Source of the DNA: Neospora caninum Liverpool | Taxonomy: Eukaryota; Apicomplexa; Conoidasida; Eucoccidiorida; Sarcocystidae | Assembly: GCF_000208865.1 (NCBI RefSeq) | Contig: NC_018394.1 | Location: forward strand, 62,001-126,000 | DNA length: 64,000 bases | Direction of reading: 5' to 3' | Shown: piece after piece, positions 60,401-64,000 of the stretch | Layout of the letters: the number at the start of each line of letters is the position of its first letter | How positions within the stretch are numbered: the first letter of the stretch is position 1 | The notes under the pieces: generated by a model | What the model saw: only the letters and a program-made list of their open reading frames with translations | Database searches by the model: none | What the model was told of the DNA's origin: nothing | Translations under genes and position numbers: made by a program

Positions 60401-62685
60401 ACCATATCCGTCGCTGCAGTGGCTGCGGAAGCTGCGTCGGAGCTTCCCGCGAACTGCTGATCCACACACTCCACAGCTGCTCCTCCCCCAGAAGGAAAAG
60501 CGCACAAAGCCCCGGACGAGAACGGACGCTCGCTTCCCGAAAGACCCGCGTCCACCATGTGGTTCTCGCGGGTATATGCGCGTAGGTTGGATCGAAAAAA
60601 CTCTGCTGTGGCGCCGTCCTCAACGGTCTCTCCGCCGGGCGATGCAGGGGAGAAAAGCGGATACGAATGGAGACGGGGCGCAAACGCAAGGCCGGAGTTG
60701 GACAGCAACCAGGACACGCTCGCCTCGCGTCCTTTTGCATGCCCCGCAGTGGCAGCCGTCAAACACGGCGCGCCGCCAGGAAGGTGACTCCGTCCTCCAC
60801 TCCCGGCTGCAGGCGGCAAAGACGCAGACAGCGACTTGGGTCCACGTACAGGCGAGTCTGCGAAGGCTGCTTCGTGCCCGCGTGCGCCACTCGCCGCGCG
60901 CTGCCCATCTTTCGCACAAGGCAGGTGTGCCCGGGAAGGCGCGGATTCGAAGGAATATGGAGACAAGAACGACGAGACCGAAGGCCTGTGTCCTAGAGGG
61001 CCCGTGTCGCCGTCTGGGGCAGACGGCGATCGACTCAAAGTGTCTCCGCCCTTCCTCACCGGCGCCCCCGTCTGTTGTCTGTCCAGAGCTGCCGCGGAGC
61101 CGCAGTCCCACCAAGCGGGGCTTTGAACGCGTCCCCGTCCTGCTTCTGAGGCGGCGCGTCCTTCAGCTTTCCCGACCTCGCCTCCCGAGGCTATTTCTTC
61201 GTCTCTGACAAAATCTTCCCTTCTGGTCTCTGCCCGTGCTTCTTTCACGCTCGCGAGCGCGGACGCGTGCGCATTCTGGAGCTGCTGCTTAATGGCATGT
61301 CGCTGACTCTCCGTCGAGCTAGCCAAAAACGAAGCAGCTGCGGCAGCTGTCCCGACAATAGACGCGAACGCGCTGTCTTTCGAGCGCGCGTGCCCCCAGG
61401 CCGAAACGGCGGGGTGCGCAGCCTGGTCCAGGACGGGCAGCGCACAGTGCGCGTGGCTCGGCACTAAAGACTGGAAAGAGAAGAAAGCATCTGAAGACCC
61501 CAAGGCGGAATGGAGTGCGTGCGACGGGGGCAAATGGGAAGGAGAGAGACAGGGATTCGGGTGTCCGGACACAGTGAAGCCACCGTCGCCCAGACTCAGG
61601 CTGCTCTGCCCCCGCCCTGCGTTGAACATGTGGCCTCCAAAGTGCTGCGCGTGAGAGGCAACGGGAGGGAGACTCTGGGCCCGAGCGAAAGGCGGCGCGG
61701 CGGCCGCCAGCGCCGTAGGGTGGAGTGCGAACAGGTGCGAAGAAGTGTAGTTACACCCGGGGCGCAGTTGAGAGGCCGGGACGGGGTGCTGGTGCTGAAG
61801 AAGCAGCAACTGTTGCTCCGTCAAACCGCCGCTTCCTGGCGGGGGAAGAAGGGGAGGCGGAAGCGGCCCCACGGGCGAACAGCGCACGCTCCCTGGGCCC
61901 CCGCCTGCCCCGCACGCGCGGAAGAGAGCAGGAAAGAAAGGCGTTGAGTTGGAGACGGCCGCGCCTCCGTACGGAAAAGCAGAAAAACTGCCTGAAGATG
62001 GCCCGTGGGCTTCAGCTGGAGGAAAGTCCGGAGCCAATCCACCAGGCGAATGCCCAGCGGACGCATGCAGGAGATGCGGGAACGGAAAGGAAGCAGGGTG
62101 AGGTGCCAAGCCGTGACCGTTTCCCTGCTGAGAGCTAGGAAAGGCCCACCAGGAAGGAGCACGCGGCTCGTTTCCCCGCTCGTCTCCGTCTGGGGCAGCA
62201 GGATGGCGGTCGCCTGCTTTGTCTTTTCCGGACGTTGTCGCGGACGCAAAAGAGCCGATAGGGTAGGACGCCGTGCGAAAAGGGAGTGTTCTTCCTGGGG
62301 CCTCGCTGGAACCACAGACAAATTCGGAGACGATAAGATCCCAGCTGGTTGCCCCAGCGTGCCGCTCGCCGCATGCAAGACGGAAGAACCCCGGCACGAC
62401 AATCGAAAGAGGAATATCGAGAAGAAGAGCGAGGATGCTTTTCGGGGGCGTCCCGCCGTTCGCCTCGCTTCGCGCATCTTCGTCTTGGGAGGATTCGCAC
62501 ACTCGGAGGCATATGCTGTCGGGTTGGAGAGTCTGCAGAGGCTCGGGCAGCAGCTCCTGCACGGACTGTCTCCCGGTGAGACTGTCGTCTTCCTCCGCTT
62601 TCTCGCCGCCGTCGCTCTCCTCTTCCCACTCTGCTCTCGGCGTCCGCGTGTAGGTGCCTGAGCATCGGACACAACGGGACAACAT
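54442..62685 (-). CDS. 2,747-residue protein of unknown function
   Basis: One uninterrupted frame runs from an ATG at 62685 to a TGA at 54442. I recognise no catalytic or binding domain. The N-terminal third has a hydrophobic segment (ILALLLDIPLSIVVPGFF, about 84-101) and then Pro/Ser/His/Gly-rich low complexity. Conserved-looking islands follow: LVYVDAQNLQIHSKPPQLFF and a basic helix (MQRHIRRRRLRLLMRSY), a helical stretch (LRTLLRNEEAKSVYLRAQL), a helical region around VRERQIEEAMQFLSLTRED, and a Cys cluster (GTCCCRCGLAQRE). The extreme C-terminus holds the longest hydrophobic run (VAVFAHIVLLLPAKILVAVA) followed by a Gln/Leu/Arg helix. Long Glu/Gly/Arg-rich segments lie between islands. The islands suggest a structured scaffold inside disordered sequence. 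In-frame introns cannot be excluded, and further exons may lie upstream. Confidence 0.78.
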   Translation of the reverse strand: MLSRCVRCSGTYTRTPRAEWEEESDGGEKAEEDDSLTGRQSVQELLPEPLQTLQPDSICLRVCESSQDEDARSEANGGTPPKSILALLLDIPLSIVVPGFFRLACGERHAGATSWDLIVSEFVCGSSEAPGRTLPFRTASYPIGSFASATTSGKDKAGDRHPAAPDGDERGNEPRAPSWWAFPSSQQGNGHGLAPHPASFPFPHLLHASAGHSPGGLAPDFPPAEAHGPSSGSFSAFPYGGAAVSNSTPFFPALFRACGAGGGPGSVRCSPVGPLPPPLLPPPGSGGLTEQQLLLLQHQHPVPASQLRPGCNYTSSHLFALHPTALAAAAPPFARAQSLPPVASHAQHFGGHMFNAGRGQSSLSLGDGGFTVSGHPNPCLSPSHLPPSHALHSALGSSDAFFSFQSLVPSHAHCALPVLDQAAHPAVSAWGHARSKDSAFASIVGTAAAAASFLASSTESQRHAIKQQLQNAHASALASVKEARAETRREDFVRDEEIASGGEVGKAEGRAASEAGRGRVQSPAWWDCGSAAALDRQQTGAPVRKGGDTLSRSPSAPDGDTGPLGHRPSVSSFLSPYSFESAPSRAHLPCAKDGQRAASGARGHEAAFADSPVRGPKSLSASLPPAAGSGGRSHLPGGAPCLTAATAGHAKGREASVSWLLSNSGLAFAPRLHSYPLFSPASPGGETVEDGATAEFFRSNLRAYTRENHMVDAGLSGSERPFSSGALCAFPSGGGAAVECVDQQFAGSSDAASAATAATDMVLACNSFLRCIDTRSKTLVYVDAQNLQIHSKPPQLFFLQQEILSAVLRKGLQAFIAKYADELQMKMQRHIRRRRLRLLMRSYVQPIGLVEMPAEVNGGNDDGVNDRKRGEEDGKAWRERPGGNAKAEDGEKRGLPVKDECARGRGEDVDHEYDESEGLKADTQGNVEATSVSGWKQKDKRLGENPGDGKKEMRRMNSEGSREEDEAAEMDWPDGENRWCSPARHKAAEVVVIGAEAKTPRRIIDTGRRGEEGQAARGPTPATWRTEADATGSPKAENKKLWPVEGIFLKTSRHTVEAGGASNLRRRLRHSMPRQPAGFVRTPGRFPKPLTRRASAASSFERSSPLSHSPSSLRSLSCPAASFAAGCPLRKEPKRTESPLDCLAAAPRHEAGIIGDRAGSLQAEGAEGGGGERDQEKRGLSVGVQTVEGQQTRHGLEQDETEGAEVVPQDETIPCSPGMHTSSSYTDSLVGWPDSETPSFGRSWDSDDDAGDRCLTETHLRTLLRNEEAKSVYLRAQLADAQRSVFGPCAEDHGVVGTRKNECWPLSCARNWGSSSCVSPFDLTIALASPLGRRLAAVVGRTPAPQSGSSLCGVSVSLPSTSAEREDAKLLLEERTGSNVSRSRRLTHNLGAERITKNAMYAEAGSFVNGECLLDGPPTLRTLLARVAEQQRAVQAQIESQQTVLHTWRSAAEACVRERQIEEAMQFLSLTREDATRLILHTDQGLALYDAFCAQAQALRRSECGRDCGWRATVEGTEARDDGRYQRLNREGTPREKDLLHTRDEHVWKQDEAAGVERPGSLYAGTPSPRSEESRNGESEPRRETEEIHGSEGSDGACTNGSIMHMDPPMAAQGNDEVELKDAVNEDGGENAAFEDVRAAEKAEEAEALQTPPERLTEKTAGGCERENTEEAAEKAKAQRGAQMCYSCREFEGCSSGVDASQGWPDPVRSKDSNDTLFTVAASLCLVTGTRGLAEPSRGGADPTPENPRGQALHAKFAELENAWLQSWKRTWQTHWESMTPASGRYVFDSGSLRSGSQGSDTDSVAPVDEDGNAEPPGERRAEHGAASRDDLETGSPDAGQAPKSSHHDTTGISRWKGQQLFDEGGKTQPATSGSDQAKAATPRSGLRAAATASSPRDFSQARGGRPVAEPNFPSSLSLTWGKRGEAGARRAQPLSVEDSWLNEEEDGTPALWWLVPKGTCCCRCGLAQREMALSCLGDLVPLSRGLREEARKRAEAAEAAAEAAASLASAVAGSCLAPQGSNTLWERDMAPRSCQEDARFRAPVRHSLNHAACDGVTNSGGLEGGRRSAGGSDGDRARLARLPHTQGETAERYAALGQTGLTDSNDWGSQGGAWGTSGQREGFSPELPSLLSRSVQPSHALGDTKKEKGRCPRAPTETKGDTEEEGSGTDRSGQGHRSWNQRDEKDAGSAWVSRDAANARAEEGNGNGEFGKDAGRKESERMQQSFVSPSPPVVPLVSGSPSVPPGCAHVTLSQQLAPSARPPERCGSGLMCPPRPELRPSPLSTVTSSRLATRGVQTGSLLSESRPSVYAPSSAVPAPSGGNPPDGAAGSSAAPEGDAGDSFHSQQDTSVAAAAVRPPGMPRVGVKSDSTASDEGARKTDAHPPRRVSLELQRTDEHRRLRQDGFLAQAERELRENVGGGPRPEADAQGRSSSAADRSYCQCHASPEEGGSGLLYWGGVVYSPVSTSSRTSSSPVSPIAEADHIEAPGSKTAEETSLALSKTALSDTRKDSQRIGGRAEVRKSAPEPWTQGAPVCHQKIPHTTGPCAIPKSPPKRLWTDRWSPAFTAQTPPSNTAETSAGRDPVKAKSHETAAQQRISLLAAGRMARHLELVNEDTVAVFAHIVLLLPAKILVAVAPPFFEFLFALRDVWCRDLLLLPPKGQPSLMLNQSQHQLQQELHKQQAYRETVLQPLVSQRLRQLLALALRRYHLYRKHKKARQPYKLEDIIPRGGAQCPKSLRESATMQ

Positions 62686-63359
62686 GGGGGGTTCGGGGTG
62701 GACGTCAGATGCTCCATGGCCTCAGTGCATGCAGAAACCGGCCATGCAAAACGTGCACATCGAGAACATGCCGGTTCTGTTGGCGCGCAGCTCTGCACAT
62801 CGCATTCAGCGCGGCGGCATGCGGCTGCGACGTCCAAGTAAGCGTCGGATGAACCAAAATGCGACGCGAACAGCACGAGAGTTTCATGCACATTCCGGCC
62901 CGGTGACGCTCGGTGGTGTGCACATGACCAGCTTAAGTTTTTTTCTCGTTTGTCCGTGCTCCGCCGTAGAAGTGTCTCCTGGGCGTTCCAGTGTTATCGC
63001 TGCTGCATGCGGTTGTGCCCCCACAAACCCCAAACCTAAAGCTCGATTTTTGTGCGGCGGCGCATCAGAAGATGTCCACCCTGACTTCTCTCCACGACGC
63101 TTCGAACCCAAGGGCAGAGACGCGCCTTACAACTGAAAAGCGGCAGCACCTGGCACCTTCCCTCTGCTGTCGCCTCGCCTTCCATTTTGCGAGGAGGTAC
63201 TGAAGAGGCACGCATTTAGAGGTTTCCGACGGTACGCGGAGACGCGCACACGAGCGCGCGTGCCCCCAATTCCCCCCACGCCCCTTTCAGAATACCACGA
63301 CAAAAACCTTGCCTTGCACACGTGATGCGGCCCACTTGTAAAAACGCGCGACAACCTAC
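62686..63359. promoter_or_regulatory. Upstream region of the giant gene with TGCATGC motifs
   Basis: Two TGCATGC motifs, at 62726-62732 and 63004-63010, lie 40 and 320 bases upstream of the ATG at 62685, which fits a coccidian promoter. The same stretch would instead be an intron if the upstream exon proposed at 63360-63909 is real. Confidence 0.35.
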
Positions 63360-63909
63360 CACTCAGACTCTGTGTGCTAGGGAAAACCCTCCGCGAACGC
63401 GAACAGCTGCGCCCTGTCGTTGATCGATACGAAGCGACGCCGAGAGCAGTTCCACTTGCAGGACTCTTCAAGGCCACCTGCGGCTGCGCAGGCGACTCCC
63501 CTTGGAGGTCGAAGTGTGCCATGGTCACCTGACCGCGTGTGGACGTCGCCAGGGGCCTTCGTGCGTCTCGAAAGCCCCATTCGTTTGGAATGGAGGGCGC
63601 GGTGCCTCTCGGAACTTCGTCCCTCTGAGCCTCATGGCGTCGGGCGTCTCCGGCACGCAGCCTCTCCAACGACAGGGGACCTCCGGCGAGTACTGCCGCC
63701 TCTTCTCGGCCTCGCGAAACCTCCGCGGCTCTCCGCTGGGCTCTACAGAGACCATCCTGCAGCTCCGGAGGGTGAGCCGGGTCACCAGGTGGAGCGGAAA
63801 TTCGGTGTTCCGGCACACCTCTGAAGAACGGGACTGCTTCGCCACGCAACGCCTTGCTGTCGCCTCTGGCTCGAGGCAGAGTTTGAGCGAAACCGTTGTC
63901 GGCAGGCAT
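63360..63909 (-). other. Possible upstream exon, uncertain
   Basis: A minus-strand frame open from at least 63909 ends at a good donor (GAGTG/GTAGGT, exon end 63360). It leaves one base over, which would fit a poor acceptor (CACTGAG, exon start 62720) in frame with the giant gene. The translation is Arg/Ala/Pro-rich without a domain. Another minus-strand frame (63525-63968) is equally open, so the coding frame is unclear. Confidence 0.2.
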
Positions 63910-64000
63910 CTCCAGAGACCGCCGAGAGGGCCCTCCGCTGCCAGCCTGTGGGGCGAGTGTACCGACACCTGAGCTCCGTTCGAGGGCTGACAGGGCCCGG

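Noticed and set aside
1..64000. tRNA, rRNA, CRISPR array, transposase or integrated mitochondrial DNA
   Set aside because: I scanned for tRNA T-loop patterns, array-like spaced repeats and familiar protein signatures and saw none. Short mitochondrial-derived fragments cannot be excluded by eye; a nucleotide search against the mitochondrial sequence blocks would settle it.

Overview
This window is nuclear DNA from a coccidian apicomplexan of the Toxoplasma/Neospora/Hammondia group. I cannot tell which species from the sequence. The evidence is very long open frames broken up by Ser-, Ala-, Glu- and Pro-rich low-complexity insertions, GT-AG introns of a few hundred bases, scattered TGCATGC promoter-type motifs, (TA)n tracts in introns and spacers, and proteins far longer than their homologues elsewhere. 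No rRNA, tRNA, CRISPR array or transposase was recognised.

Layout, left to right. At 559-4729 (minus) is uroporphyrinogen-III synthase (heme pathway) with a plastid-type leader. At 6445-12720 (plus, divergent from it) is a TruD/Pus7 pseudouridine synthase. At 13869-14139 lies a 34-bp minisatellite. At 14247-28340 (minus) a 23-exon gene encodes the axonemal coiled-coil protein CFAP58. From 28341 to 32075 I see no gene. At 32076-41732 (plus) a two-exon gene encodes a protein of about 3,055 residues with up to three LOTUS/OST-HTH-like modules. From 41733 to 44613 I see no convincing gene. At 44614-49995 (minus) is a five-exon DEAD-box RNA helicase with an organelle-type N-terminus. At 51548-52995 (minus) is a small Ala/Gly/Val-rich protein with a signal-like N-terminus. 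At 54442-62685 (minus) is a 2,747-residue protein I do not recognise. The last 1.3 kb may hold an upstream exon of that gene.

The genes do not form one pathway. UROS belongs to heme synthesis, Pus7 and the helicase to RNA modification and remodelling, CFAP58 to the flagellum of the male gamete, and the LOTUS protein probably to RNA regulation. All exon joins were checked by hand for GT-AG borders and reading phase, but not against transcripts.

The most striking observation is that the UROS homologue looks circularly permuted. The strand-helix segment that normally starts the enzyme is found after its usual C-terminal helix, within the same exon.
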